Assembly (NCBI GenBank): GCA_018065165.1 | Contig: JAGHTV010000507.1 | Coordinates: forward strand, 1 to 16,047 | Origin: Candidatus Sodaliphilus fimicaballi | GTDB taxonomy: Bacteria; Bacteroidota; Bacteroidia; Bacteroidales; Muribaculaceae | Direction of reading: 5' to 3' | Length of the DNA: 16,047 nt | Part shown: piece by piece, positions 7,178 to 15,403 of the stretch | How the letters are laid out: each line of letters begins with the position of its first letter | How positions within the stretch are numbered: the stretch's first letter is position 1 | The notes under the pieces: model-generated | Databases searched by the model: none | Seen by the model: the letters and a program-made list of their open reading frames with translations, nothing else | Told to the model about the DNA's origin: nothing | Translations under genes and position numbers: made by a program

Positions 7178-7210
7178 CTTCGTTTTTTGCCTTTCGTTTT
7201 TAGTTTTTCG
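7178..7210. repeat. 13-base near-tandem words upstream of rpoN
   Basis: Plus strand: CTTCGTTTTTTGC (7178-7190), CTTTCGTTTTTAG (7191-7203), then TTTTTCG (7204-7210). The last joint, TTTTTAGTTTTTCG, is nearly repeated on the minus strand just upstream of the membrane-protein gene (around 13226-13239). The words overlap the place where the rpoN -33 box should be. Confidence 0.55.
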
Positions 7211-7221
7211 TAGAAAAATTG

Positions 7222-7229
7222 TATCTTTG
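7222..7229 (+). promoter_or_regulatory. Promoter -7 box of rpoN
   Basis: TATCTTTG is a full match to the Bacteroidetes -7 consensus TAnnTTTG. The -33 region 18-20 bases upstream (around 7197-7203, TTTTTAG) is only T-rich, not a clean TTTG. Transcription would begin near 7236, about 23 bases before the rpoN ATG at 7259. Confidence 0.6.
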
Positions 7230-7258
7230 CATGTCACGATATATATGTTGTAGATAAT

Positions 7259-8740
7259 ATGGCTAGTGCACTGAAATTTAAACTGGAAACCAAACAGATA
7301 CTTGCTACGCATGCAACTCAGTTACAATGCGTTGTAGGTAGACTTATGGAGAAAAGTGCCGCCGAGATTGGCGAGGAGATTGAAAATGAGATTATTGGCA
7401 ATCCTGCACTTGAAAAGGGTGGCGACGATATGGACAACTCCCTCAACAATCGTGACGAGGAGGGCAATCAATATAACGAGAGTGCCGACGAGATGCAAAA
7501 GAACGACTACGGCAACGACGACGATGATGAACCCTCTAACCGCTACAACGGCAACAACTACAGTGCCGACGACGAATATTACGAGAAGACCGTAGCCAAT
7601 GAGGAAACCCTCATCGAGCACATGGAACAGCAAATAGGTGAGTGCGACTTTAACGAGCACCAGCGCATCATAGCCACTCACATCATAGGCAACCTCAGCG
7701 ACAATGGTTACCTGGAGCGTTCGCCCCGCTCGATTGCCGACGACATTACCTTTAACGAGAATATCGAGACCGAGACTCGCGATGTTGAGGAAGTGCTGAC
7801 CGTGATTCAGTCAATGGAACCTGCTGGCATTGCAGCACGCAATGTTGAGGAGTGCTTGTTGCTGCAACTGCAGCGTCACGACGACACCCCATCGGTAATG
7901 GCTCGCACCATTGTTGAGCATCACTTTGACGACTTGGCCAATCGCCGCTTTGACCGCATTGCCCAGGCAATGGGCATCACTGCTGCCGATGTACAGAACA
8001 TCGTAGAGGATGCCATACATCCACTCAACCCCAATCCTGGATATATGTATGCTGGCTCGAGCGACAATCACAGCCAGCAACTGGTGCCCGACTTTGTGGT
8101 GTCGGTCGATGAGGATTCCATTACCCTTGATATGCCCAACGCCATTCCCGAGTTGAGCATTGCCCAGAGTTACACTATGCAGTATGGCGTGCTTACAGGC
8201 AAGAACAAGTTGAGCGACAAGGAACGCGTTGTGAAGGACGACCTAAAGAACAACATCACCAGTGGCGTGATATTCATCAAGGCGTTGAGAATGCGACAGG
8301 AAACGCTATACTTGACCATGAGTTCGATAATCAAGCACCAGCAAGATTACTTCTTGAGCGGTGGCGACGATGCCATGCTCAAGCCCATGAAGCTTGAAGA
8401 CCTTGCCGTGGCTACTGGTCGCGACAAGTCGACCATATCGCGTGCTACCATCAACAAGTATGTCGACACACCGTGGGGCATAAAGCCACTGCGTTTCTTC
8501 TTCAGCGAGGGTATGGCCAAAAAGGGCAAAGAGGGCGAGGAAGACCGCGTATCGACTCGCGAGATCAAGCACCTGCTGCAAGAACTCATCAATAACGAGG
8601 ACAAGACTAAACCGCTCAGCGACGAAAAGTTGTGTGACATGCTCAACGAGAAGGGCTACAGCATCTCTCGACGCACCATTGCCAAGTATCGCGACGCACT
8701 CAAGATACCCAAGGCTGCCCACCGCAAGACCTTTCAGTAA
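7259..8740 (+). CDS. rpoN: RNA polymerase sigma-54 factor RpoN
   Basis: Alternative sigma factor that needs AAA+ activators to open promoters of the -24/-12 type. 493 residues, usual length. Region I (about 5-52) ends in IENEIIGNPALE, though its first half has diverged from the usual PQLQQAI pattern (here TQLQCVV). Region II (about 53-115) is a low-complexity linker rich in Asp, Glu and Asn with a four-Asp run. The core-binding and helix-turn-helix regions follow (DKSTISRATINKYVDTPWGIKPLRFFFS is typical). The RpoN box SRRTIAKYRD is at 470-479. The ATG at 7259 has an A/T-rich leader and no Shine-Dalgarno. It heads a plus-strand run with the PAP2-like gene, purE and ispG. No sigma-54 activator gene lies in the window. 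Confidence 0.96.
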   Translation: MASALKFKLETKQILATHATQLQCVVGRLMEKSAAEIGEEIENEIIGNPALEKGGDDMDNSLNNRDEEGNQYNESADEMQKNDYGNDDDDEPSNRYNGNNYSADDEYYEKTVANEETLIEHMEQQIGECDFNEHQRIIATHIIGNLSDNGYLERSPRSIADDITFNENIETETRDVEEVLTVIQSMEPAGIAARNVEECLLLQLQRHDDTPSVMARTIVEHHFDDLANRRFDRIAQAMGITAADVQNIVEDAIHPLNPNPGYMYAGSSDNHSQQLVPDFVVSVDEDSITLDMPNAIPELSIAQSYTMQYGVLTGKNKLSDKERVVKDDLKNNITSGVIFIKALRMRQETLYLTMSSIIKHQQDYFLSGGDDAMLKPMKLEDLAVATGRDKSTISRATINKYVDTPWGIKPLRFFFSEGMAKKGKEGEEDRVSTREIKHLLQELINNEDKTKPLSDEKLCDMLNEKGYSISRRTIAKYRDALKIPKAAHRKTFQ

Positions 8741-8764
8741 CAATATAACAAGAAAATAAATATA

Positions 8765-9406
8765 ATGGCTTCACAATTTACCATAAACAAGATACTGGCA
8801 GGTGCCGCACGATTTTTCTCGTCGGTGCTCAGCCCTTTGCTCATGCCCACCTATGGCACAATTTTGGTGCTGTGGACATCGGTATTGTGTGCGTTGCCCA
8901 ATGGCACTCGCATCACGGTGGTGATGGTGATGATGGGCATCACCTGCGCATTGCCCATGATATGCATAAGCGTGCTGCACCACTATGGCATCATACGCGA
9001 CAAGCGACTTGAGAAACCAAAAGAACGCTACATACCCTATGCCTTTGCAACTATATGTTATGTTGCAGCTGCGGCCTACCTAAACCATATTCACTCTCCA
9101 CTGTGGTTCACAATGTTTGCAGTGGGAGGCATGGCTTCACTTGTCATAACGATGGTTGTGAACTTTAAGTGGAAGATAAGTGCTCACATGACTGGCATGG
9201 GAGGTGTAGTGGCCTTGCTGTATCAGATACATGTGCAGGGACTGAGTGCTTTCAACCTCTTTGGGGTGCTGTGCATTGCCATCTTGCTGGCAGGCGTAGT
9301 GGGCACCTCGCGACTCATACTCAAGTGTCACACTGTGCTACAGGTGATATTGGGATTCTTGAATGGTTACATATGTGTGACCATTGCAATGAAGTTGATT
9401 GAATAA
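8765..9406 (+). CDS. PAP2-like membrane protein with altered motifs
   Basis: Integral membrane protein of 213 residues with about six hydrophobic segments. Traces of the phosphatidic acid phosphatase type 2 signature appear: a basic stretch DKRLEKPKERYIPY (79-92) in place of KX6RP; KISAH (137-141) in place of PSGH; and SR-X5-H (Ser182, Arg183, His189) followed after three residues by Gln193 where the family has Asp. It may act on lipid phosphates such as undecaprenyl or phosphatidylglycerol phosphate, but the changed motifs make activity uncertain. It begins 24 bases after rpoN, so it shares its transcript. An inactive PAP2 relative is the alternative. Confidence 0.65.
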   Translation: MASQFTINKILAGAARFFSSVLSPLLMPTYGTILVLWTSVLCALPNGTRITVVMVMMGITCALPMICISVLHHYGIIRDKRLEKPKERYIPYAFATICYVAAAAYLNHIHSPLWFTMFAVGGMASLVITMVVNFKWKISAHMTGMGGVVALLYQIHVQGLSAFNLFGVLCIAILLAGVVGTSRLILKCHTVLQVILGFLNGYICVTIAMKLIE

Positions 9407-9410
9407 GTAA

Positions 9411-9444
9411 AGGGTTAAAAAGGTTGTAGGGTTAACTGGTTAAT
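9411..9444. repeat. GGTTAA-type degenerate repeat words after the PAP2-like gene
   Basis: Four close variants follow each other: GGGTTAAAAA, GGTTGTA, GGGTTAACT, GGTTAATTC. The period is 7-10 bases. No hairpin terminator and no TAnnTTTG promoter were seen in the 105-base gap, so transcription probably continues from rpoN into purE. Confidence 0.5.
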
Positions 9445-9469
9445 TCAACAATTGGAGTACCCCACTTCC

Positions 9470-9510
9470 CATTCAACATTCCACACTAAACATTAAACAA
9501 TAAACAAACA
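9470..9510. repeat. CATTNAACA-type words forming the purE leader
   Basis: Words CATTCAA, CATTCCACACTAAA, CATTAAA, CAATAAA and CAAA follow one another up to the purE start codon at 9512. The A-rich context suits translation starts in Bacteroidetes, but the repeated wording resembles the other repeat-built gaps of this window. Confidence 0.45.
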
Positions 9511-9511
9511 T

Positions 9512-10018
9512 ATGACTCCACTCGTAAGTATCATCATGGGCAGCACAAGCGATATGCCCGTTATGGAAAAGGCTTGTAACTGGTTGAACGACCACAAAAT
9601 CCCCTTTGAGGTAAATGCCCTCTCGGCTCATCGCACTCCGCAACAGGTCGAGGAGTTTGCTCGTAACGCACAGGGCCGCGGCATTAAGGTTATTATTGCT
9701 GCTGCTGGTATGGCTGCTGCACTGCCAGGCGTTATTGCGGCAAGCACAGCATTGCCCGTGATAGGTGTTCCCATCAAGGGTATGCTCGATGGTCTCGACG
9801 CAATGCTCAGCATCATTCAGATGCCTCCCGGCATTCCCGTGGCAACAGTGGGTGTAAATGGTGCTATGAACGCTGCTATCCTGGCGGCTCAGATTCTGGC
9901 TGGCTCTTGCCCCGAGGCTGCCGCTGCCGTAGAGCAACACCGCGCATCACTTAGCGCCAAGATTGAAAAAGCCAACCAAGACCTGTCACAAATCCACTAT
10001 GAATACAAAACAAACTGA
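9512..10018 (+). CDS. purE: N5-carboxyaminoimidazole ribonucleotide mutase PurE
   Basis: Class I PurE, converting N5-CAIR to CAIR in purine synthesis; cytoplasmic, normally an octamer. 168 residues, usual length. Seen: the phosphate-binding start IIMGSTSD (7-14), the catalytic SAHRTP with His40 (38-43), and the [17 protein letters not shown] block (63-79). Odd: position 70 is Ala (codon GCA at 9719-9721) where PurE proteins generally have a second active-site His in GxAAHLPG. The remaining core ([30 protein letters not shown]) is well conserved. ispG begins inside the last 20 bases, so the two are translationally linked. No promoter was found directly upstream. Confidence 0.96.
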   Translation: MTPLVSIIMGSTSDMPVMEKACNWLNDHKIPFEVNALSAHRTPQQVEEFARNAQGRGIKVIIAAAGMAAALPGVIAASTALPVIGVPIKGMLDGLDAMLSIIQMPPGIPVATVGVNGAMNAAILAAQILAGSCPEAAAAVEQHRASLSAKIEKANQDLSQIHYEYKTN

Positions 10019-11732
10019 TAACGGTTACTTCAACTACGCTCGTCGCAAGACTGTAAGCGTCAATGTGGGCGGCACACCACTGGGAAGCGATTTTTCCGTG
10101 CGTGTACAGTCAATGACCAATACTGCTACCGACGATGTAGAACGCTCGGCCGAGCAATGCACCCGTATTGCTCAGGCAGGTGCCCACTATGTACGCCTTA
10201 CCGCTCAGGGTGTGCGTCAGGCCGAGAGCATAGGCATGATACGCAACCTGCTGCGCAAGCAAGGATGTAATGTACCTCTAGTTGCCGACATCCACTTTAA
10301 TCCCCGTGCAGCCTTTGCCGCTGCTGCTCTCACCGACAAGGTACGCATCAACCCCGGTAACTTCGTTGATCCGGCTCGCACATTCAAGCAACTGGAGTAT
10401 ACCGACGAGGAGTACCGTGCCGAGTTGCAACGCATCCACGACACGCTGGTGCCCTTCATTGAGCTGTGTCGCGAACACGGCACCGCAGTGCGCCTGGGTG
10501 TGAACCACGGTTCGCTCAGCGACCGCATCATGAGTCGCTATGGCAACACTGCTGCGGGTATGGTTGAGAGCGTGATGGAGTTCCTGCGCGTGTTTGTAGA
10601 GCAAAACTTTATGGAGGTGGTGATCTCTATGAAGGCCAGCAATGTGGTGGTGATGGTAGAGGCGGTGCGTCGCCTTGTCGAGGCTATGGATAAGGAGGAC
10701 ATGCATTTCCCCCTGCACTTGGGCGTTACCGAGGCTGGATTTGGCGAGGATGGTCGTGTGAAGAGTGCAGTGGGCATAGGTACGCTCATGGCTCAAGGCT
10801 TAGGTGACACCATACGCGTCTCGCTAAGCGAGGATCCCGAGGTGGAGGTGCCTGTGGCTAACAAACTAGTTGAATACATCACCTCGCGCGAAGGACACGC
10901 TCCCATCAATGGTCACTTGAGTGCCGGCTACAACGCTCTGGCTCCTGCTCGTCGCAAGAGCATACTCGTTGATGGTCGTGTGGGCGGTGGCAAACAACCC
11001 ATCGTCATCGCGTCGTGCAACCCAAGTGACATTAAAGGCAACATTAAGCCCGACTTCTATGGCATTGATGATACTAGCATACATTTCGTCGAGGTTAAGG
11101 CCGACACTCCCGTCGAGTCGCTCAAGCACCTCAATGACGACCCGCAGGCGGTACTAGTCATCACTCCTGCCAGTGTGAATGTGCCGGGTAGCGTGCTGGC
11201 TATGCTTCACGCTCTAGTTGATGCTGACATTAATTGCCCCACAGTGATGCATGTGAAGTATGAAGACACCGATAGCGAGTGGCTGCAAGTCAAGGCAGGT
11301 GCCGACCTAGGTGCTGTGCTCATGAGTGGTTTGCTCGATGGTGTGTGGCTCGAGGCTCCGCAGTATCCCGATCAGGAAGAAGTTGTCAAGATAGCCTTCG
11401 GTGCTTTGCAGGCAGCCCGTCTGCGCACCAGCAAGACCGAGTTCATCTCGTGTCCCTCGTGTGGTCGCACTATGTTTGACCTACAGACAACAGTCAAACG
11501 TGTACAGGAGGCTACCGCTCACCTCACACACCTCAAGATAGGCGTGATGGGCTGTGTAGTAAATGGCCCTGGCGAGATGGCCGATGCCGACTATGGTTAT
11601 GTGGGTGCTGCTCGTGGCAAGATAAGCCTGTACAAGAACAAGGAGTGCATCGAGAAGAACATCCCTGAGGAAGAAGCAATCACCCGCTTAGTTGACCTCA
11701 TCAAGCAAAACAATGACTGGGTAGATCCCTAA
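9999..11732 (+). CDS. ispG: (E)-4-hydroxy-3-methylbut-2-enyl-diphosphate synthase IspG (long form)
   Basis: Iron-sulfur enzyme of the MEP isoprenoid pathway, reducing ME-cPP to HMBPP. I chose ATG 9999, giving 577 aa; the frame is open to an ATG at 9963, but those twelve extra residues lie wholly within purE and do not resemble IspG. Seen: an N-terminal TIM barrel ([45 protein letters not shown]), an additional middle domain at about 290-430 as in plant and Chlamydia proteins and normal for Bacteroidetes, and the C-terminal [4Fe-4S] domain with Cys485, Cys488 (SCPSCGRT), Cys519 and Glu526 (GCVVNGPGE). It overlaps purE by 20 bases and ends at a bidirectional hairpin terminator. Confidence 0.96.
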   Translation: MNTKQTDNGYFNYARRKTVSVNVGGTPLGSDFSVRVQSMTNTATDDVERSAEQCTRIAQAGAHYVRLTAQGVRQAESIGMIRNLLRKQGCNVPLVADIHFNPRAAFAAAALTDKVRINPGNFVDPARTFKQLEYTDEEYRAELQRIHDTLVPFIELCREHGTAVRLGVNHGSLSDRIMSRYGNTAAGMVESVMEFLRVFVEQNFMEVVISMKASNVVVMVEAVRRLVEAMDKEDMHFPLHLGVTEAGFGEDGRVKSAVGIGTLMAQGLGDTIRVSLSEDPEVEVPVANKLVEYITSREGHAPINGHLSAGYNALAPARRKSILVDGRVGGGKQPIVIASCNPSDIKGNIKPDFYGIDDTSIHFVEVKADTPVESLKHLNDDPQAVLVITPASVNVPGSVLAMLHALVDADINCPTVMHVKYEDTDSEWLQVKAGADLGAVLMSGLLDGVWLEAPQYPDQEEVVKIAFGALQAARLRTSKTEFISCPSCGRTMFDLQTTVKRVQEATAHLTHLKIGVMGCVVNGPGEMADADYGYVGAARGKISLYKNKECIEKNIPEEEAITRLVDLIKQNNDWVDP

Positions 11733-11758
11733 TTTTGCGGGGTATAGGTAAAAACATA

Positions 11759-11789
11759 AAAGTCCTCAAGCGCTTGGCTTGGGGACTTT
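11759..11789. terminator. Bidirectional hairpin terminator between ispG and the membrane-protein gene
   Basis: A 12-bp stem, aaagtcctcaag (11759-11770) with cttggggacttt (11778-11789), has one G-T wobble and a 7-base loop. It sits between two convergent genes, 26 bases after the ispG stop and 22 bases beyond the stop of the gene at 11812. A-tracts upstream (11749-11754) give a U-rich tail for the minus-strand transcript; the plus-strand tail is only moderately U-rich. Confidence 0.8.
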
Positions 11790-11811
11790 GTATTTATGGT
11801 AAGGGGTGTGA

Positions 11812-13215
11812 TTACAACATGAATGTAATAAACGCCGCCGCACTCAAGGCAAATACAAGCACAATGCTGTAGCCAATGGCAAAATTGCGCAGTGAAGCTC
11901 GATGCTTGCCATCGAGAACAAGAGCAATCACATACACGGCGATAGCGATAAACAGGGGTTGGAAGGGCAAGATGTAGCGGCTTACGGTGCCACCGCATAT
12001 GTAGGCGATAGCTACAAAGCACACAGCTGGCCACCATGCTATGAGTCCTAACGAAGACTCTTTGCGCCACGACAGGAAACCGTAGTAGAACAGTGCTAGA
12101 CCCCCACACAGGTACCAACCAATGCGCACATGCGCGATAATGCTAACAATACTGTCTATGGACCAGGGCAGGGGGATTATGTACTGAGTACCTGTGGTAA
12201 CTGGTAGCAGGAGCATTTTTTTCCACGCTTCGAGGCAGAAGTATCCATTAAGTACTTTAAAGTATTCATACTGGATGCCGTCAACATCGCCAAATGTCTT
12301 TGACATTGCCACACCGCCGCTAACAATGGATATTTGGTTGTGCAGTGAGTTAGATGTCGACATTATTACACCCACATACCACGCCGCTAGCGTGATGATG
12401 CCCAAGGCAAAGAGAGTGCGCCAGTGTGTTCGCCACAGGGTTATTGCCAAGAAAATGACTCCTATTGCCACAAAGTTGATAAATCTAGCCCTCACTGCAG
12501 CCAGAACAAGGCATACTACGGCATAGAGCAAGCACCACTTGATTGAATTGTTGCGTGACTCTGGCGCTTGTAGGATGTGGACAAATGTCATGGCAACAAG
12601 TATCATTGCAATGTACATTGTGGGCTCTTTAAGAACCTCGCCACTATGGAACAGGAAGAATCCGTGCAACGATGAGAGTCCCATTGCCAGAGTGGCAATA
12701 GTGGTCGCTTTCACACTTGTGCGGTTGTGGGTTATCATCACTGCCAGACTGCTAGTCATGATTACGGCAAACAGGGTGAGCATCACGTTTAGGGCCACAG
12801 GCCAAATGATGTTGGCGCCAAAAAGATAGAATAGACCGCACACCATGAGCGGATAGCCAATAAATGCCGTTTTGGGTTCTGGGCATCGTCCGTCATAGTT
12901 GCTCAATGCCCACTTGAAGTATTTATAAGAATCAAGGCCTAAGCAAGGATTGTCAAAAGCACGATTGTAATGTAAAGTGCAATTCCATATCTCCATCACG
13001 GCATTTGTCGCGAGCACGACCGAGATAAGAGCCAACAAGGCAGTGCAGGCGGGTGACCACCACGAGCAGCGGCGGCCTACGAGCCAGGGAATGACGCAAG
13101 CGATGGCCAGCGACGCAACAATGGTGGCACCATCGGCCATGCCAAAGGTGTTTACCGTGATAGCGGCAATGACAATCGCAATAAGCGACAATGCTATGTA
13201 GCAGTAGCGGGTCAT
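11812..13215 (-). CDS. Multipass membrane protein, GT-C glycosyltransferase-like
   Basis: 467 residues with about 11-12 hydrophobic segments. After two segments there is a longer loop (about 77-112) with the acidic stretch GLDSYKYFKWALSNYDGR; in GT-C enzymes (GT39/ArnT-like) the first external loop carries the catalytic acid, here perhaps Asp95. Another extended loop follows at about 290-335. This suggests a lipid-linked-sugar glycosyltransferase or a polysaccharide polymerase, but I cannot name a family with certainty. It stands alone: convergent with ispG, and separated from the envelope operon by a 155-base repeat-filled gap. A weak promoter candidate is TAGTTTTC (13227-13234) with CAAA on the plus strand at 13257-13260. 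Confidence 0.7.
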   Translation of the reverse strand: MTRYCYIALSLIAIVIAAITVNTFGMADGATIVASLAIACVIPWLVGRRCSWWSPACTALLALISVVLATNAVMEIWNCTLHYNRAFDNPCLGLDSYKYFKWALSNYDGRCPEPKTAFIGYPLMVCGLFYLFGANIIWPVALNVMLTLFAVIMTSSLAVMITHNRTSVKATTIATLAMGLSSLHGFFLFHSGEVLKEPTMYIAMILVAMTFVHILQAPESRNNSIKWCLLYAVVCLVLAAVRARFINFVAIGVIFLAITLWRTHWRTLFALGIITLAAWYVGVIMSTSNSLHNQISIVSGGVAMSKTFGDVDGIQYEYFKVLNGYFCLEAWKKMLLLPVTTGTQYIIPLPWSIDSIVSIIAHVRIGWYLCGGLALFYYGFLSWRKESSLGLIAWWPAVCFVAIAYICGGTVSRYILPFQPLFIAIAVYVIALVLDGKHRASLRNFAIGYSIVLVFALSAAAFITFML

Positions 13216-13254
13216 TTTTTCAAAACGAAAACTAAAAATGTTGACGCGTTTTCT

Positions 13255-13373
13255 CGCAAACGCAAACTATTTTCTGGGTTGACTCGAGATTTCAAAAATC
13301 GATATTTCGATGGTTCGAGAAATCGGTTAAATCTTAAATTTAACCTTTTAACCGATTAACCTTTAACCTTTTA
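13255..13373. repeat. Composite intergenic repeat, copy B (three word families)
   Basis: Plus-strand order: CGCAAACGCAAAC (13255-13267); CTCGAG ... ATCGATATTTCGATGG ... TTCGAG (13283-13319); and repeated TTAACC words (13324-13373). The first and second families share the strings CGCAAACGCAAA and TCGATATTTCGA with the minus strand of 3534-3640, in the same order. The last word reaches into the stop codon of the lipoprotein gene at 13371. Confidence 0.55.
13322..13356. terminator. Inverted repeat after the lipoprotein gene, possible terminator
   Basis: A perfect 10-bp inverted repeat, atcggttaaa (13322-13331) and tttaaccgat (13347-13356), has a 15-base loop that can pair further. It lies 15 bases beyond the stop codon of the lipoprotein gene on the minus strand. 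The following minus-strand bases (ATTTCTCG) are only weakly U-rich, so the terminator call is tentative. Confidence 0.4.
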
Positions 13374-13814
13374 CTTTCCCCACTTCTTGAGGTGGTAGCG
13401 ATAGGTGTGACCGTTGGTGGCCTTTAACGCAAGTATGGCCTCCTTGCTGGTGAGTTGCTCAACGGTGAAGTGGTTAACGGCGTCCTTGCCCATGTCGATG
13501 CCATAGAGGAACACCCACACGAGTTTCTCGTCGGGGAAGGTGACATCAATGCTGCTACCGTTATCCTGCCAGCGGCCCACGGTCTGCTTCTCGGCATGAG
13601 TGTCGTCGGTATAACGCAGTTGGAATAGGGTTGACTGAAACTGGAAAAAGTCAGTACCCATGTAACCGTCAATGGGGCTATTGTCCATATCAATTTGCTC
13701 TACATGCCATGTGCCGAACCACATACCTATGTCGCCATTATTTTGGGTACACGATGTCATAGCGAACATCGAAGCGACCATTATCACGAGTGTATATAAA
13801 GTCTTTTTCATCAT
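13371..13814 (-). CDS. Small lipocalin-like lipoprotein
   Basis: 147 residues with a lipoprotein signal peptide: MMKK, a hydrophobic core, and the lipobox MTSC with Cys22 as the lipidated residue. The body is rich in beta strands (GTWHVEQIDMD, FQFQSTLFQLRYTD, VGRWQDNGSSIDVTF, ILALKATNGHTYRYHLKKW), fitting the lipocalin-like domains common in Bacteroidetes lipoproteins. The residues after Cys22 (TQNNGD) lack the acidic cluster typical of the Bacteroidetes surface-export signal, so a periplasm-facing location is more likely. It overlaps the Wzi-like gene by the four bases ATGA, so it is translationally coupled to it and is probably a partner of that barrel. A specific function cannot be named. 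Confidence 0.8.
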   Translation of the reverse strand: MMKKTLYTLVIMVASMFAMTSCTQNNGDIGMWFGTWHVEQIDMDNSPIDGYMGTDFFQFQSTLFQLRYTDDTHAEKQTVGRWQDNGSSIDVTFPDEKLVWVFLYGIDMGKDAVNHFTVEQLTSKEAILALKATNGHTYRYHLKKWGK

Positions 13815-15403
13815 TTCTTAAAGTTAAAGCCTCCACGATAAACTACAGTTAAGAGTGCACCTGTGTTGTTTCCTGTGAGAGTGCCGTGATCCATTGCAAA
13901 GCGAGCGTTGATGCTCATTCCCTTGATGCAAGCAGGAGTCCATGTGGTCTCGACCATGAACGAGGTGCTCTCAACAGGCACGATACGGGGCACAAAGGGT
14001 GTTCCCCACGACTTGCGGTGCGAAGCCATAACGCGATATTGCCAACAGCCTGTATGGTCAATGTTGCCATATAAGCCCACATGGAAGCCACGCATCAAGT
14101 TGTCGGCAAAGCGGGTGTAGCCGTCAAGGTTGTAGATGGGGCCTTGTATCATAGACGAACCAATGCTCATACCCAGATTGTGGTAGCCGTTGAAGGCGTA
14201 GTTGTTGTAGTAGTCGTCGGCACCCGTTGCCTCCTCGGTGAGCGTAGTGCCCTCGTGGTCGCCGGGAGCGTAGTGGATGGGGCCGCTCTGGTTGGTGAAG
14301 TCCATGTATTCGACAACGACGCCTTTAAGGTGTCCGTTCAAGGCGTTGTCGCTCTTGAACTCGATGCCATAAAGACCGTCAAAGCCATTGAGCTTGCCTA
14401 TGCCCGAGCCGTCTTCCCATGGCGATTGCCAGTATAGGCGTACCTTGTTGGCGCGGTTTAGCTTCACGTCGAGTGCTGCGTCCCACGACCCCAGGTGGTT
14501 ACCCTCGTAGTAGTGGTCGCCCTCGGCATTACCACCGCTGCTGGGTATGAGTGCCTTGAAGAACGCCTCGGCATTGGCCTTTTGTTTTATTGTCTCGGTC
14601 ACCACTCCGTCTTCACGCATCACGCGAGTACCGCCAAACTGACAAGCTGCCTGCATGCCCACGGTGGCCACGACGCGCTGGTTGGGATTGGTGCGTAGAT
14701 ACAGATTCTTGTAGTTCACCCAGTAGCCAGTTGTTGTGAAGTGGTTAAACTGGTTGTCGTGGTTGTTGATCCAGTTCTTGTCCATGGCCTTGTAGTAGCC
14801 CACCTCGCCATTGATTTGAACCCAACCGTGAGTGAAGGGTATGTTCTGGAAATTGACAAAACCAGCCTTGAGTCCGGGCATGGGGCGTGAATTGCCGCTG
14901 CGGGTGAGGTCACCGCTGCTCAGGTCGTGGTTCACGATGGCAGAGTGGGGCGTGGGAGCCTGTCCCAGCGTAGCATACACGCCACGGTACTTGCCCTCGA
15001 CATAGGCATGCTGTACCCACGCGCGTGCCGGGTGTAGGGAAGTGGTAACGCTTGAGAGCGTTATTCCGCTAATGCCCGATACATAGGTGGTCATTTTATA
15101 GTCGACGCTCGAACTCCATCCGGCATATATTTTGGCACCTGCTCCCCACGACAGGCGTTGGGTTGTGTCCATCTTGTGGGCGATACCGGCATGTATCAGG
15201 GTAGAGTAGGCTTGTGTGACCACGCCCTCCTGATTGGCCATGATGTAGTGTGGAGCCAGGTCGCCCTTGCCGGCATTGACTGTCGCTCCTGCCTCGTATA
15301 CGATGTCTCCCTGGGGTGTTGGGGACACTGCTCTAGCGTTGTCTTGTGCACTCACGCTAAGCAGTGAGCATGCAAGTATTGTTGTGAGTAATATCTCTTT
15401 CAT
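13811..15403 (-). CDS. Wzi-like outer-membrane beta-barrel (capsule assembly family)
   Basis: 530 residues. Signal peptide 1-19, cleavage probably after SVSA. The mature part is rich in aromatic, Gly and Asn residues in alternating strands, as in an outer-membrane barrel. Stretches such as VNHDLSSGDLTRSGNSRPMPGLKAGF, HYYEGNHLGSWDAAL, GLYGIEFKS and DDYYNNYAFNGYHNLGMSIG are those I associate with the Bacteroidetes capsule assembly Wzi family; in E. coli, Wzi holds capsule at the cell surface. No capsule synthesis gene is seen in the window, so the actual ligand is open. Its ATG overlaps the stop of the upstream acyltransferase, and its stop overlaps the start of the lipoprotein, both as ATGA. 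All three are therefore made together. Confidence 0.8.
   Translation of the reverse strand: MKEILLTTILACSLLSVSAQDNARAVSPTPQGDIVYEAGATVNAGKGDLAPHYIMANQEGVVTQAYSTLIHAGIAHKMDTTQRLSWGAGAKIYAGWSSSVDYKMTTYVSGISGITLSSVTTSLHPARAWVQHAYVEGKYRGVYATLGQAPTPHSAIVNHDLSSGDLTRSGNSRPMPGLKAGFVNFQNIPFTHGWVQINGEVGYYKAMDKNWINNHDNQFNHFTTTGYWVNYKNLYLRTNPNQRVVATVGMQAACQFGGTRVMREDGVVTETIKQKANAEAFFKALIPSSGGNAEGDHYYEGNHLGSWDAALDVKLNRANKVRLYWQSPWEDGSGIGKLNGFDGLYGIEFKSDNALNGHLKGVVVEYMDFTNQSGPIHYAPGDHEGTTLTEEATGADDYYNNYAFNGYHNLGMSIGSSMIQGPIYNLDGYTRFADNLMRGFHVGLYGNIDHTGCWQYRVMASHRKSWGTPFVPRIVPVESTSFMVETTWTPACIKGMSINARFAMDHGTLTGNNTGALLTVVYRGGFNFKK

Noticed and set aside
7061..7312. An 83-residue minus-strand frame across the rpoN-MBOAT gap.
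   Set aside because: It runs through the repeat words and both divergent promoters and gives a Lys/Arg-rich low-complexity product, best explained as non-coding.
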